64,000 bases of DNA from Dehalogenimonas alkenigignens (lineage in GTDB: Bacteria; Chloroflexota; Dehalococcoidia; Dehalococcoidales; Dehalococcoidaceae): assembly GCF_001466665.1 (NCBI RefSeq), contig NZ_KQ758903.1, positions 1,299,684 to 1,363,683 on the forward strand, in the 5' to 3' direction. The translations under genes and the position numbers were made by a program. Below the pieces are notes generated by a model. The model made no database searches. It was not told where the DNA came from and was given only the letters and a program-made list of their open reading frames with translations. Positions 9,865 through 19,190 of this stretch are shown in pieces; positions within the stretch are counted from its first letter, which is position 1, and each line of letters begins with the position of its first letter.

Positions 9865-11661
9865 TTGTTAAAAGACCGTAATTGCGGCGAAATTGATGAA
9901 AAACTAATCGGGCAAAGTGTTACCCTGGCCGGGTGGGTACATAGGCGGCGCGATCACGGTAATTTGATATTTATTGATCTCCGGGACCGAACAGGCCTGG
10001 TACAATGTGTTTTCAATCCCGAGCAAGATAGCGAAACCCACCACCTGGCGGAGTCGCTGCGGATCGAGTACGTGATCCAGGTGTCAGGCCGGATAAGTCC
10101 AAGGCCTCAGGGAACAGAGAACCGCAAGCTCGCGACGGGCGCGGTCGAGATACTGGTCGAAAGTCTGGTTATTCTCAACGAATCAAAAACACCGCCTTTC
10201 TATGTTAATGAAGATGTTGATGTAGATGAGAGCCTGCGCCTGAAATTCCGTTATCTTGACCTCCGGCGTGAGCGGATGCGAAACAACATCATTTTGCGCC
10301 ATAACGTTGTTACATTCATCCGACAATACCTCAATGAGCGTGGATTTCTCGAAATTGAAACACCCATCCTTCTAAAAAGTACCCCTGAAGGCGCGAGGGA
10401 CTACCTGGTTCCCAGCCGGTTGTATCCCGGAAAATTCTATGCTCTCGCCCAGTCCCCACAGCAACTCAAACAACTCCTGATGGTGGCAGGTGTCGAGAGG
10501 TACTATCAGATAGCCAGGTGTTTCCGAGATGAAGACCTGCGCGCTGACCGGCAAATGGAATTCACGCAGCTCGACCTCGAGATGAGTTTTGTCGATGAAG
10601 ACGACATGATGACGCTTCTCGAAGGTCTATTTTCGTCACTGGTCGAAAATGTGGCTCCAGAACGCCGTTTCAACCAACCGTTTCCGCGACTTAGATATGC
10701 CGATATCATGGAGCGGTATGGCTGCGATAAACCGGACCTGCGCTTCGGCATGGAAATCGCTGACCTGTCCGATATCGTAGCGCAAAGCCTTTTCGGTGTA
10801 TTTTCAGGTACCATCGCAAAAGGCGGCGTGGTCAAAGCCATCGGCGTTCCGGGCTGCGGTAAATACACCAAGAGCCAGATCGAAGAACTTATCGAAACGG
10901 CGAAAAAAAACGGCGCCGGCGGATTGGTTCCAATTTCGCTGGGTAACGAAGCGGGAGTGCTGGCAAATCTGACAATGGAACATGTAAAGTCAGTAGCCGC
11001 CAAATATCTTACGCTCGACCAGATACAAGCGATTGCCAGTCGTTGCGAAGCCCAGCCTGGCGACCTGATACTCATCGCCGCGGGCGACAGGAATCGGGTT
11101 AACGCCGCACTGGGGACCCTCCGCACCGAGTTAGGGGGCCGGCTGGGGCTAGCCGATCCAAACGCGCTGGCTTTCGCTTTCGTCACCGACTTCCCGCTGT
11201 TTACCTGGAACCAGGAGGATGAACGGTGGCAACCGACCCATCACCCCTTCACTTCACCCTGGGAACAAGATTTGCCGCTCCTGGAAGCCGAACCAGGTAA
11301 GGTCAGAGGCCGGCATTATGACCTGGTGTTGAATGGATACGAAATCGCCGGAGGGAGCATCCGCATTCACAAAACCGAACTTCAAAGAAAGGTCTTCCAG
11401 ATTCTCGGTCACACCGAAGAACGAATACAAGCGCTGTTTGGTCAACTGCTCGATGCTTTCGAATATGGCGCACCTCCCCATGGCGGCGTAGCTCCAGGCA
11501 TCGACCGGGTAGTGGCGATACTCGCCGGGGAACCGACAATCAGGGAAGTTATTCCTTTTCCGAAGAACCAGGCCGGGTTAGACTTGCTGTTCGGATCACC
11601 TTCGGAAGTGAGCCAAGCTCAAATAGATGCCGTTCATATTTCTGTGAAGACCGATCAGTAG
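9865..11661 (+). CDS. aspS: Aspartyl-tRNA synthetase, probably non-discriminating (Asp/Asn)
   Basis: Charges tRNA-Asp, and perhaps tRNA-Asn, with aspartate. The 598-aa protein is bacterial-type. It has an OB-fold anticodon domain (GWVHRRRDHG at residues 23-32), class II motif 2 (RCFRDEDLRADRQMEFTQ), the inserted GAD domain around residues 300-410, and motif 3 (PPHGGVAPGIDRVVAIL) near the C-terminus. Residue 31 is His, as in non-discriminating enzymes, where discriminating ones such as that of E. coli have Leu. That suggests Asn-tRNA is made with GatCAB; this is inference from one residue. Start is TTG with AGGAG 7 nt upstream. It is followed after 25 nt by tig. Confidence 0.96.
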   Translation: MLKDRNCGEIDEKLIGQSVTLAGWVHRRRDHGNLIFIDLRDRTGLVQCVFNPEQDSETHHLAESLRIEYVIQVSGRISPRPQGTENRKLATGAVEILVESLVILNESKTPPFYVNEDVDVDESLRLKFRYLDLRRERMRNNIILRHNVVTFIRQYLNERGFLEIETPILLKSTPEGARDYLVPSRLYPGKFYALAQSPQQLKQLLMVAGVERYYQIARCFRDEDLRADRQMEFTQLDLEMSFVDEDDMMTLLEGLFSSLVENVAPERRFNQPFPRLRYADIMERYGCDKPDLRFGMEIADLSDIVAQSLFGVFSGTIAKGGVVKAIGVPGCGKYTKSQIEELIETAKKNGAGGLVPISLGNEAGVLANLTMEHVKSVAAKYLTLDQIQAIASRCEAQPGDLILIAAGDRNRVNAALGTLRTELGGRLGLADPNALAFAFVTDFPLFTWNQEDERWQPTHHPFTSPWEQDLPLLEAEPGKVRGRHYDLVLNGYEIAGGSIRIHKTELQRKVFQILGHTEERIQALFGQLLDAFEYGAPPHGGVAPGIDRVVAILAGEPTIREVIPFPKNQAGLDLLFGSPSEVSQAQIDAVHISVKTDQ

Positions 11662-11686
11662 ATTATAATATTTGATTGAGGAATAG

Positions 11687-13051
11687 ATGAAAGTTACCGA
11701 AAAGCAGTTTGAAGCTTGCGAAGCTCTGTTGACAGTAGAATTGGATTCCGACGCTATGGAATCCGCAATGGATACGGCATACCAGCGCCTGGTAAAAAGG
11801 ACTGATATACCGGGGTTCCGTAAAGGGAAGGCGCCGCGTCCTATACTCGAGAGATTTATCGGACGGGAACGACTGATCGAAGAATCGCTCGAGGATGTTT
11901 TACCCAAAGCTTGCGCTGATGCCTTAAAAGAAGAACAAATTCAGAGCTTCGGCCGTCCCGGCATAGAGGTAATACAAAACGACCCGATTATTTTCAAGGC
12001 CAGAGTTCCGCTACCGCCCAAGATAGAACTGGGTGACTATAAAACCATCAGGATGTCACCTGAAACAGTTGAGGTTAAGGAAGATGTGATCGATAGCATG
12101 ATCGAGCATCTCCGACATGAAAAGGCCACCTGGGAACCGGCGGACCGCCCGGTGAAAAACGGCGATCTAGTAACACTGGATCTTGAGAGTAATATCGACG
12201 GCATCAGGTTCATCAACCAAAAATCAGCCCAGTTTGGAATTGACGAAAAGTCTAATTACCCAGCACCCGGCTTTTCCCAAGAAATCATCGGATTGAGCCG
12301 AGACGGTGAAAAGACTTTTAAGTTGAAATACCCCGATGACTTCGCAAAAGTTGAGCTGGCGGGCAAGGAACCGGAATTTAAGATTAAAGTGGTCGAGATC
12401 AAAGAAGAGAAAATGCCGCCAGCTGACGACGAATTTGCGGCTTCGCTAGACGTCGAAACGCCAACCTTCGATACTTTACGGCAGCGGCTGACAGAAAACT
12501 ATCGAAAACGGATGGAACACCTGGCGGAAGAAGCTTTTGAAAACAATATTGTTGATCAGCTGGTAAAAATGAGCACGATCGAATTTCCGTCTAACCTGCT
12601 CGAAATGGAGTATGAACGGCTGGTTAACCAGCAAATGGACAAGTGGCGCTCTCAGATGAGCTCCGAAGCCGAACTTGAGGAGTTTTTAGCTAAGGTCAAT
12701 CCCGAGGAGCTTTCATCAAAGCTCAAGCCCATGGCTGAAACCAGATTAAAGATATCTCTTGCCCTGGGCAAACTGGCTACAAGCGAAAACCTGACAGTCG
12801 GTGATGACGAAATCAACGCAGAGATTGCTGTCATGCTCAGCAGCGTTCCTGAAGATCAGCGCGACAACCAGATGCGGCAATTCGACACTGCCCAGGCAAG
12901 AGAACAGTTACATCAAATACTCCTATCCCGAAAAACCTTGGACAGGCTTAAAGCGATCGCGATGAGTACGGGCGATTCTGCATCCGCGGACCTGGAAATG
13001 ACCGCTGAAAACAAAGAAAGCACCGAAAACAAAGAGGAGGCTACTCAATGA
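11687..13051 (+). CDS. tig: Trigger factor, ribosome-bound chaperone and prolyl isomerase
   Basis: Binds nascent chains at the ribosome exit tunnel. The N-terminal ribosome-binding domain contains the signature [17 protein letters not shown] near residues 43-60. A central FKBP-type domain follows (residues about 150-240), and then a long helical C-terminal chaperone domain. Length is 454 aa, normal for the family. The Lys/Glu-rich C-terminal tail overlaps the clpP start by ATGA (13048-13051), so tig and clpP are translationally coupled. This is the common tig-clpP arrangement, but clpX, which usually follows, is absent here. Confidence 0.96.
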   Translation: MKVTEKQFEACEALLTVELDSDAMESAMDTAYQRLVKRTDIPGFRKGKAPRPILERFIGRERLIEESLEDVLPKACADALKEEQIQSFGRPGIEVIQNDPIIFKARVPLPPKIELGDYKTIRMSPETVEVKEDVIDSMIEHLRHEKATWEPADRPVKNGDLVTLDLESNIDGIRFINQKSAQFGIDEKSNYPAPGFSQEIIGLSRDGEKTFKLKYPDDFAKVELAGKEPEFKIKVVEIKEEKMPPADDEFAASLDVETPTFDTLRQRLTENYRKRMEHLAEEAFENNIVDQLVKMSTIEFPSNLLEMEYERLVNQQMDKWRSQMSSEAELEEFLAKVNPEELSSKLKPMAETRLKISLALGKLATSENLTVGDDEINAEIAVMLSSVPEDQRDNQMRQFDTAQAREQLHQILLSRKTLDRLKAIAMSTGDSASADLEMTAENKESTENKEEATQ

Positions 13052-13668
13052 TAACGAATCCATCCAGCATCATCCCGATGGTAATAGAAAGCAGCTCAAG
13101 AGGAGAGAGGGCTTTCGACATCTACTCTCTGCTGTTGAAAGAACGCATAGTTTTCCTGGGCACCGAGATTAACGATCAGGTGGCTAATATTATTATCGCG
13201 CAGCTTCTGTTTTTAGACCGCGAAGACCCGGATAAAGACATCAGCCTTTATATCCATTCGCCCGGGGGTGTTATTTCCGCCGGATTGGCAATCTATGACA
13301 CCATGCAGTTGATCCGGCCCGCGGTTTCGACCATTTGCGTCGGTATGGCCGCATCGATGGCTACTGTGTTGCTGTGCGCCGGCGCCAAAGGCAAGCGCTA
13401 TGCGTTGCCCAATGCTACTATTCATATGCACCAGGCGATCGGAGGCGCCAGAGGCCAGGCGGCGGATATCGTCATCGCAGCCCGGGAGATTACCCGCATG
13501 CAGGACATCATTAGAGATATACTCGCCAAGCGTACCGGGCAGCCGCTGGATAAAATAATCCATGATACCGACCGGGACTATTATCTGAACCCCGAAGGGG
13601 CCAAAGAGTATGGTTTGATTGATGAGATACTGCGGAAACCCGAAGAAAAGAAGCCAGTTAAGGAATAA
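13048..13668 (+). CDS. clpP: ATP-dependent Clp protease proteolytic subunit ClpP
   Basis: Serine peptidase that forms the tetradecameric chamber fed by ClpX, ClpA or ClpC. The catalytic triad is visible: S103 in GMAASMA, H128 in IHMHQA, and D173 in DTDRDYY. The 206-aa protein has an N-terminus typical of a processed propeptide ([19 protein letters not shown]). It starts within the last codons of tig. No clpX follows; a strong hairpin at 13689-13722 ends the unit. Confidence 0.96.
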   Translation: MITNPSSIIPMVIESSSRGERAFDIYSLLLKERIVFLGTEINDQVANIIIAQLLFLDREDPDKDISLYIHSPGGVISAGLAIYDTMQLIRPAVSTICVGMAASMATVLLCAGAKGKRYALPNATIHMHQAIGGARGQAADIVIAAREITRMQDIIRDILAKRTGQPLDKIIHDTDRDYYLNPEGAKEYGLIDEILRKPEEKKPVKE

Positions 13669-13688
13669 TCTAAAATCATTACGGCCAG

Positions 13689-13726
13689 AGAGCGGCGCGC
13701 CGGAACACCGGCGCGCCGCTCTTATA
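13689..13726 (+). terminator. Strong GC hairpin after clpP
   Basis: Perfect 15-bp inverted repeat (13689-13703 with 13708-13722, loop AACA) shortly after the clpP stop. The following T tract is short, so termination is likely but less certain than the fold. Confidence 0.65.
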
Positions 13727-13748
13727 TGTCAGAGAGTTATAAAGCGAT

Positions 13749-13778
13749 TTGCACAACAGCGATGGACTCAATTACAGT
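13749..13778 (+). promoter_or_regulatory. Possible promoter of the GAPDH gene
   Basis: TTGCAC at 13749-13754 and TACAGT at 13773-13778 with an 18-nt spacer. Neither hexamer is perfect. Confidence 0.35.
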
Positions 13779-13786
13779 ATGTACGC

Positions 13787-13798
13787 GGTACTAGTACC
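13787..13798. promoter_or_regulatory. 12-nt perfect palindrome upstream of GAPDH, possible operator
   Basis: GGTACTAGTACC is a perfect palindrome lying just downstream of the possible -10 and 28 nt before the start codon at 13826, where a repressor site could act. No binding protein can be assigned. Confidence 0.3.
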
Positions 13799-13825
13799 CA
13801 ACAAAACAGAAACAGCAGGTGAATT

Positions 13826-14965
13826 ATGAGCAAAGTCAAAGTGGGGATAAACGGCTACGGAGTGATCGGTAAAAGGGTAGCTGATGCGATATTACTGCAA
13901 GATGACATGGAACTGACTGGAGTAACCGCGGTTAACGCCGATTACCGGATCCGAGTTGCCGCCGAAAAAGGCTATTCTATTTTCGCCGCGACCGAAAGCC
14001 GACAATCAATGATGAAAGAAGCCGGAATTCCGGTTGAAGGCTCACTTAAAGATTTACTTAAGAAAGTAGACGTTATCATCGACTGCACGCCGAAAGGCAT
14101 TGGGGCGGAGCAAAAACCTATCTATGAATACGCCCGTGTTAAAGCGGTTTTTCAAGGCGCCGAAAGGCATGAACTGACCGGCATATCGTTTGTGGCCCAG
14201 GTTAATTATGAAGAAGCTTTAAATAAGCAGTTCGCACGTGTTGTATCCTGTAATACGACGGCGTTATGCCGGGTATTGAACTCATTCAATAAACGAAGCT
14301 GGTTGAAGCGAGTCAGAGCTGTGCTGCTCAGACGCGGAACGGATCCCTGGGAAAGCCACCGCGACGGTATGATCAATACGTTCATACCTGAGACTAAAGT
14401 TCCAAGCCATCAGGGGCCAGACGCCCGGACGGTCATTAAGGGACTGGATATAACTACTATGGCCGGAGCCTGTTCACATAATCTCAGTCACGTTCATTAC
14501 GCCATGGTCGAAACCAAACGTCCGATCGGGCTTGACGAGTTGAGATATGCATTGTGGGAGGAGCCAAGGCTGGCATTTGTCCGGTCAAGCAATGGGTTGG
14601 TTGCCCTAAACTCGGTAATTGAACTGATGAGAGACCTGGGACGACCGCGCAACGATATGTGGGAAGTGGCGGTATGGGAAGATGCCCTCGCGGCAGACGA
14701 GCGGGAAACCTACCTGGTATTTCAGGTTCATAATGAGGCCATTACGGTACCCGAAAATATCGATGCCATACGCTCGCTTTGCGGTCTCGAAAAAGACGGC
14801 GCCAAATCAATCGCAAAAACCGACAAGGCTATGGGCATACTCAAATGTTTCTTGCCCAAAACAATACCCGAAGCCGCCGTTCACGCCGAAATAGGAGCGG
14901 CTTTAAAGTTAGAGCGCCGCGAGTTCATCGAGGAAGGTTACAAGGGCGCCGAAGAACCTTTTTGA
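13826..14965 (+). CDS. gap: Type II (archaeal-type) glyceraldehyde-3-phosphate dehydrogenase
   Basis: Predicted phosphorylating GAPDH, interconverting glyceraldehyde 3-phosphate and 1,3-bisphosphoglycerate. The N-terminus has the dinucleotide fold GINGYGVIGKRVADA. The active-site cysteine is C142 in SCNTTALCR, and the later histidine-containing stretch is HNLSHVHYAM. These are features of the archaeal type II family, not of the usual bacterial type I (which has SCTTN). At 379 aa it exceeds the usual roughly 340 aa, through a C-terminal extension rich in Lys, Glu and Ala. It is a single-gene unit convergent with the histidine kinase gene. Cofactor choice (NADP or NAD) cannot be read directly. 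Confidence 0.9.
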   Translation: MSKVKVGINGYGVIGKRVADAILLQDDMELTGVTAVNADYRIRVAAEKGYSIFAATESRQSMMKEAGIPVEGSLKDLLKKVDVIIDCTPKGIGAEQKPIYEYARVKAVFQGAERHELTGISFVAQVNYEEALNKQFARVVSCNTTALCRVLNSFNKRSWLKRVRAVLLRRGTDPWESHRDGMINTFIPETKVPSHQGPDARTVIKGLDITTMAGACSHNLSHVHYAMVETKRPIGLDELRYALWEEPRLAFVRSSNGLVALNSVIELMRDLGRPRNDMWEVAVWEDALAADERETYLVFQVHNEAITVPENIDAIRSLCGLEKDGAKSIAKTDKAMGILKCFLPKTIPEAAVHAEIGAALKLERREFIEEGYKGAEEPF

Positions 14966-15005
14966 GACTAACAGGTGAGCCCTGTCCCGGAAGGAGGTTT
15001 CGGCG

Positions 15006-18000
15006 TCAAATTCGGCCTTTAACATCGTTCAGGGTCTGGGAGACCGCGAGGGCGAGTGCTGCCGGCTCAAAGGGTTTCACCAGACTGGGTAGACGGTGCT
15101 TTTCCAGGAACATTTTGACATCTTCACCCAGGGTATCGCCGGTGATAATTACGATACGTCCAGTCATTTCCGGCCGGCGGTCAATAATCTCGGTGTAAAG
15201 CGCCATGCCGCTTGTCCCGGGCAATCGAAGATCCATGACGATAACATCGTAGTCTTTTTTGCTTAGTAGAATCAGTGCTTGCGCGGCTGAAGCCGCGGTG
15301 TCAATGTGCCGACCTTCCCCGGAAAGAGATTCAACCGCCAGGTTGCGTATGCACTCCTCGTCGTCTATCACCAAGATAACGGCCGCTGATTGATGTCCGA
15401 GGTTGATGACACTTGGGTCACGAGTTTCGGCTGCCGCACCGGAGGATTGAACAATAGGCAACAGGATGGTGAAAGCAGCCCCGCAGCCGGGAGACGATTC
15501 CACCTCCAGAGTGCCGCCGTGTTCCTCAACGATTGAACGTGAAAGCGATAACCCCAGACCGGTGCCTTCGCCGGGATTTTTGGTGGTGAAGAACGGCTGG
15601 AAAATCTTTGTGACAGTTATGTTGTCGATTCCAGGACCGGAATCGGCGAAAACCAACCTGAGATATTTCCCCTCCAAAGCGGCGGTGATGGTGAGTTTCC
15701 CTGGCTTGCCACTATGCTTGATGGCATATTCGGCATTGACGATGAGATTCAGGATAACCTGCTGCATCTGGCCCGGATCAACGATTATCCACGGTAAATT
15801 TTCAGAATAATTTTTAACAACCTCGATGCCAGCAGTCTTCAATACGTATGCCCTGAGTTCGAGAGTATTATCTATCAGCTCAGTAATATCCACGCGCGAT
15901 TTCAAAGGTTTGGTTTGGTGGGCAAAGGTCAGCATTCTTTTGACGATTTCGGCCACTCTTCTGGAGCCATCAACGATAACTTTCAAGTCGTCAGCGACTT
16001 CCGGCGCCAGATCGCTGCGGGCAAGCAACAACTCTGAAAAACCAAGGACACCGGTGAGGGGATTGTTAATCTCATGGGCAATTCCGGCGGCCATTTCGCC
16101 GACGGCAGCCAGGCGGCTGGACAACTCGGCTTTTTCTTTTAACCGCTGTTGTTCAGCTTCGGCCTTTTTAATGGCAGTGATGTCGCGGGCGATATGGACG
16201 TATCTCCCGCTGGATTTACCGCCAATTTTGATAGGAGTGATGTTGACCTGATAGGTATTATCACCCTGAACGATCTCATCACCCAAACCGCACCGATTCC
16301 GGTCGCCGAGGCCAGGACAAAAGCCGGGCAAGACACAGGTATCGTGCATTATTTGATAACACTTTTTACCTACCGCCTCGGCCGGAAGCATTCCGGTCTT
16401 GTCGGCCATGGAACGGTTGACGCGGATAATGTTATGGTCCTTATCCAAAATACAAATCAGGTCAGGTATGGAGTCAAAAGTGCTTTCCCACTCCTGTTTT
16501 GCAATTAAGATTGCCTGATCATTCTTGCGGCGTTCTAAGATATCACGTTCAGCGATCAGCAGTCCCCGTAATGATACTGCGGCTACCGATGTGAGCGAAC
16601 GGATGAGGAAATGATCGCTGTTCGAGAACTCCTGACGGCTTGCTTTATCCGAAAGGAACAAAACGCCAACGGTCTTGCCGGCGGCCGTGAGCGGAATCAT
16701 ATAAGCAACATCTTTTGAGCCCACAACGTTAGGATATTCCGTCGAAGGCGTTCTCCGTTTAACAAAATCCATCAATTCAAATTCAAACGCTCTATCAGCG
16801 TAAACACCTCGCGCGGCGGCGAATACAAAACTTGTTTCATCAGTAGCTACAAATAGGCAGGCGCCTGATAGGTTCATGGATGTCATCGGGGCGTCGATGA
16901 TCAATGAGGAAGCCACCTCAACGCTAGCTGTTGCGCTGAGCGATGCGCTCAAGGTTTGAATTATTTGCTGGTAGTCATGACGGTCTTTGTAGAAGAATTT
17001 ATCAACCAATGCTTCTGTGGCGCTTCTGGCTGGGCCTAAGAGAAGAACCGCTATAGCTGAAAGGAATAAGGCCAGGATGAATTGCTGAGTGAAACCTGGA
17101 GCGACTCCACCTGATAATACCAATGCAAAAACACCGGCAAGGACCGCAGCCATCGATAGAGTGATAAGACCGTACACAACTCCTCTTCGAACCACCACAT
17201 CAATATTCATCAATTGGCGCGCGATGACGGCATAACCGAGAGACAGTGGTATGAACGACAGGAAGGCTACCGTAATATTTGACTGTAGAAATACACTGTC
17301 ATCCTGAACCCCAGGGAAGACACTGAACACCAAAAAAGGTAGCAAAGCAGCCATGCATCCTAAAAGGATGATGACCATTTGCTGCCTGGTCCGCGAATCC
17401 GCTGCTCTTAAGAGATTGAATACTACGACACCTATAACACCCAAGAAACCGACGCCGTATCCGATCAGCCTGAAGGTCCGAAAATCCGGGAGAGGCTGCC
17501 CATTCGACTGCCCAATGAATGGATATGCAATCACAATCAACGCCGGCAAAACATAAACCAGGTATTGGTAGGGCTTATGTCTCAACCAGGCGCGCTCCTG
17601 GGGGAGAATCAAAAAGAAGTGGAGCAGCAGCCAGGGGCCGATGGTAGACGCAACAACGGTGATATGCAAAGCCAATGGGGCCAGACGATCCGAAGCCATA
17701 TTCGAACTGAGAGCCAGTCCGAACACAAGACCGCAGGCCAACAAAAGTACCGACGCCTCGTTTTTCGGATTACGGAGATAAACATAAATTCCGACAACCC
17801 AAAACGCAAGGCAAGGAAGAAGCCACATGACGAGGTCTATTGTCGCGGTTGAAGTAGGTTGAGTCAGAGATGAATCCGCATCAAGTATTGTGCCATTAGG
17901 ATTTACCACAGTAATTTGGCGAACTACTCTGATCCAACCTGAATCTTTAAAAGCTGACAAATATTGATCAGCCGGCAGTCCATCGATGATTAATGGAATA

Positions 18001-18206
18001 TCTCCCGGGGCGATACCTAGTTCATTACCGATCCCATATGGATCCACGCTCTCAACAACCCATTGTTCATTATCATTTTTGAGGGAAATGCCAATGTAGG
18101 AGTGACTAAAGCTATAAACAAAATAAAAAGCCGATATAATTAGCACGAAAACCGAGAAAACAATCGGGAGACGGTACAGGTTGAATTGAAGGCGGGCGTT
18201 ATTCAT
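15006..18206 (-). CDS. Membrane hybrid histidine kinase with ComP-like N-terminus (PDZ-like, multi-TM, GAF, PAS, HisKA, HATPase, REC)
   Basis: Sensor kinase of 1066 aa, likely the receptor of the adjoining peptide system. TM1 spans residues about 13-33 and is followed by an extracytoplasmic PDZ-like segment (about 45-105, with GIAPGDIPLIIDG). About seven to eight membrane helices fill residues 122-392, ending in the stretch IARQLMNIDVVVRRGVVYGL. A GAF domain (about 415-555) and a Cys-rich PAS domain (570-685, with KCYQIMHDTC) follow. HisKA has H711 in GIAHEINNP, and HATPase has GTGLGLSLS (about 881-889). A REC domain with D992 ends the protein. The start overlaps the prenyltransferase stop by 8 nt (ATGAATAA), so translation is coupled. 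The PDZ-plus-multi-TM layout resembles ComP; the HisKA class and fused REC differ from ComP. No DNA-binding response regulator lies nearby. Confidence 0.9.
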   Translation of the reverse strand: MNNARLQFNLYRLPIVFSVFVLIISAFYFVYSFSHSYIGISLKNDNEQWVVESVDPYGIGNELGIAPGDIPLIIDGLPADQYLSAFKDSGWIRVVRQITVVNPNGTILDADSSLTQPTSTATIDLVMWLLPCLAFWVVGIYVYLRNPKNEASVLLLACGLVFGLALSSNMASDRLAPLALHITVVASTIGPWLLLHFFLILPQERAWLRHKPYQYLVYVLPALIVIAYPFIGQSNGQPLPDFRTFRLIGYGVGFLGVIGVVVFNLLRAADSRTRQQMVIILLGCMAALLPFLVFSVFPGVQDDSVFLQSNITVAFLSFIPLSLGYAVIARQLMNIDVVVRRGVVYGLITLSMAAVLAGVFALVLSGGVAPGFTQQFILALFLSAIAVLLLGPARSATEALVDKFFYKDRHDYQQIIQTLSASLSATASVEVASSLIIDAPMTSMNLSGACLFVATDETSFVFAAARGVYADRAFEFELMDFVKRRTPSTEYPNVVGSKDVAYMIPLTAAGKTVGVLFLSDKASRQEFSNSDHFLIRSLTSVAAVSLRGLLIAERDILERRKNDQAILIAKQEWESTFDSIPDLICILDKDHNIIRVNRSMADKTGMLPAEAVGKKCYQIMHDTCVLPGFCPGLGDRNRCGLGDEIVQGDNTYQVNITPIKIGGKSSGRYVHIARDITAIKKAEAEQQRLKEKAELSSRLAAVGEMAAGIAHEINNPLTGVLGFSELLLARSDLAPEVADDLKVIVDGSRRVAEIVKRMLTFAHQTKPLKSRVDITELIDNTLELRAYVLKTAGIEVVKNYSENLPWIIVDPGQMQQVILNLIVNAEYAIKHSGKPGKLTITAALEGKYLRLVFADSGPGIDNITVTKIFQPFFTTKNPGEGTGLGLSLSRSIVEEHGGTLEVESSPGCGAAFTILLPIVQSSGAAAETRDPSVINLGHQSAAVILVIDDEECIRNLAVESLSGEGRHIDTAASAAQALILLSKKDYDVIVMDLRLPGTSGMALYTEIIDRRPEMTGRIVIITGDTLGEDVKMFLEKHRLPSLVKPFEPAALALAVSQTLNDVKGRI

Positions 18207-19173
18207 TGAAACCAGCCATATTCAGAAAAGGTGATAGGAGGCTAATATTTACTTTACTCGGAGGCAAAGATTCTAACTGATCGATAGCCAGATGGATGAA
18301 TTTTTGAGCTTGAAGAAGGGTATAATGTACCCCCCCTGATTGAAATAATACCCGCTTCACCGGTTCAGGGTCATCTGTGACAGGGGTGCCGGCATCATAG
18401 GTGCAGTCGATGTAATTGGATTGATCACGAAGGGACCCGTTCCTTGCGAATATCACAGGTAAAGTGACTTTTTTACCGCAGATATCTTTTCCCGTGGTAA
18501 TATCACGAATATCATTACACAGTTGTAACGCTGTTCCAACATACTTCCCGAAATCCGCGAAAGAAGTGATTACTCCTGGATCATTTGTCGAAAGAATGGC
18601 GCCAATATGGCAGGCACATTGGATTTGAGACGCTGAAGTTTTTTGGATATGGGCGATATATGCTGTCTCATCAAAACAAGAACGCAACGAACCGGATAAA
18701 TCTTCGTGTTGCCCGCTGGAAGACTGAATAAAATATCCAGTTAACGTTTCGAGGGCAGAATGAAATATTTGGTACGAAACGAGGTTATTCATTCGAGCGA
18801 AAGCAGCGTATGCGAGCAATATCAGAGTAGAGCCGATATTCATCCGGACGGGTTTGCTTAGGCCGGTAAAACCAGTGAGGATAGTGTCGTCATCTTCTAG
18901 ATCGTCGAATATATCGGCCGCTGTCAGCATGAACTGCATTGCGGCAGCGAAAGGTAAAGCATGTGTCCATTCGCCGTTTATGCTCTGGGCAACATACAAA
19001 GGCAACAATGGCCATTGATTATTGTCTGATGATGTTCCTAAAACTCTTCCTTCAACGGCCAGTGGTGCTCTTATATGAGAGATAAATTCAGTGTTATTAG
19101 AATAAGGAGCTAGAATTGCTTCTAGCTCCTTATTTAGGGCTATACTTTTAATAACTAAGCCGCCCCGATCCAT
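18199..19173 (-). CDS. Polyprenyl-synthetase-like protein, candidate ComQ-type peptide isoprenyl transferase
   Basis: Divergent all-helical isoprenyl-diphosphate synthase fold. The first Asp-rich motif is DDLEDDD within TAADIFDDLEDDD (about residues 90-96). The second is NDIRD (about 220-224), followed by GKKVTLPVIFA. Isoprenyl synthases would normally show DDxxD twice, and ComQ proteins show a similarly degenerate second motif. It lies directly after a 69-aa peptide gene with a C-terminal Trp and before a ComP-like kinase, so peptide prenylation is the best reading. The ATG at 19173 is preferred. A GTG at 19200 would extend it by 9 codons and overlap the peptide gene by 10 nt. Alternative: a small-molecule prenyl diphosphate synthase. 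Low-GC codon use, by eye, contrasts with gap. Confidence 0.82.
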   Translation of the reverse strand: MDRGGLVIKSIALNKELEAILAPYSNNTEFISHIRAPLAVEGRVLGTSSDNNQWPLLPLYVAQSINGEWTHALPFAAAMQFMLTAADIFDDLEDDDTILTGFTGLSKPVRMNIGSTLILLAYAAFARMNNLVSYQIFHSALETLTGYFIQSSSGQHEDLSGSLRSCFDETAYIAHIQKTSASQIQCACHIGAILSTNDPGVITSFADFGKYVGTALQLCNDIRDITTGKDICGKKVTLPVIFARNGSLRDQSNYIDCTYDAGTPVTDDPEPVKRVLFQSGGVHYTLLQAQKFIHLAIDQLESLPPSKVNISLLSPFLNMAGFNE

Positions 19174-19190
19174 AATTGAAAGATACCTTG

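Noticed and set aside
13619-13822. Plus-strand reading frame of 67 codons after clpP
   Set aside because: It overlaps the clpP end in another frame and runs through the terminator; no ribosome site.
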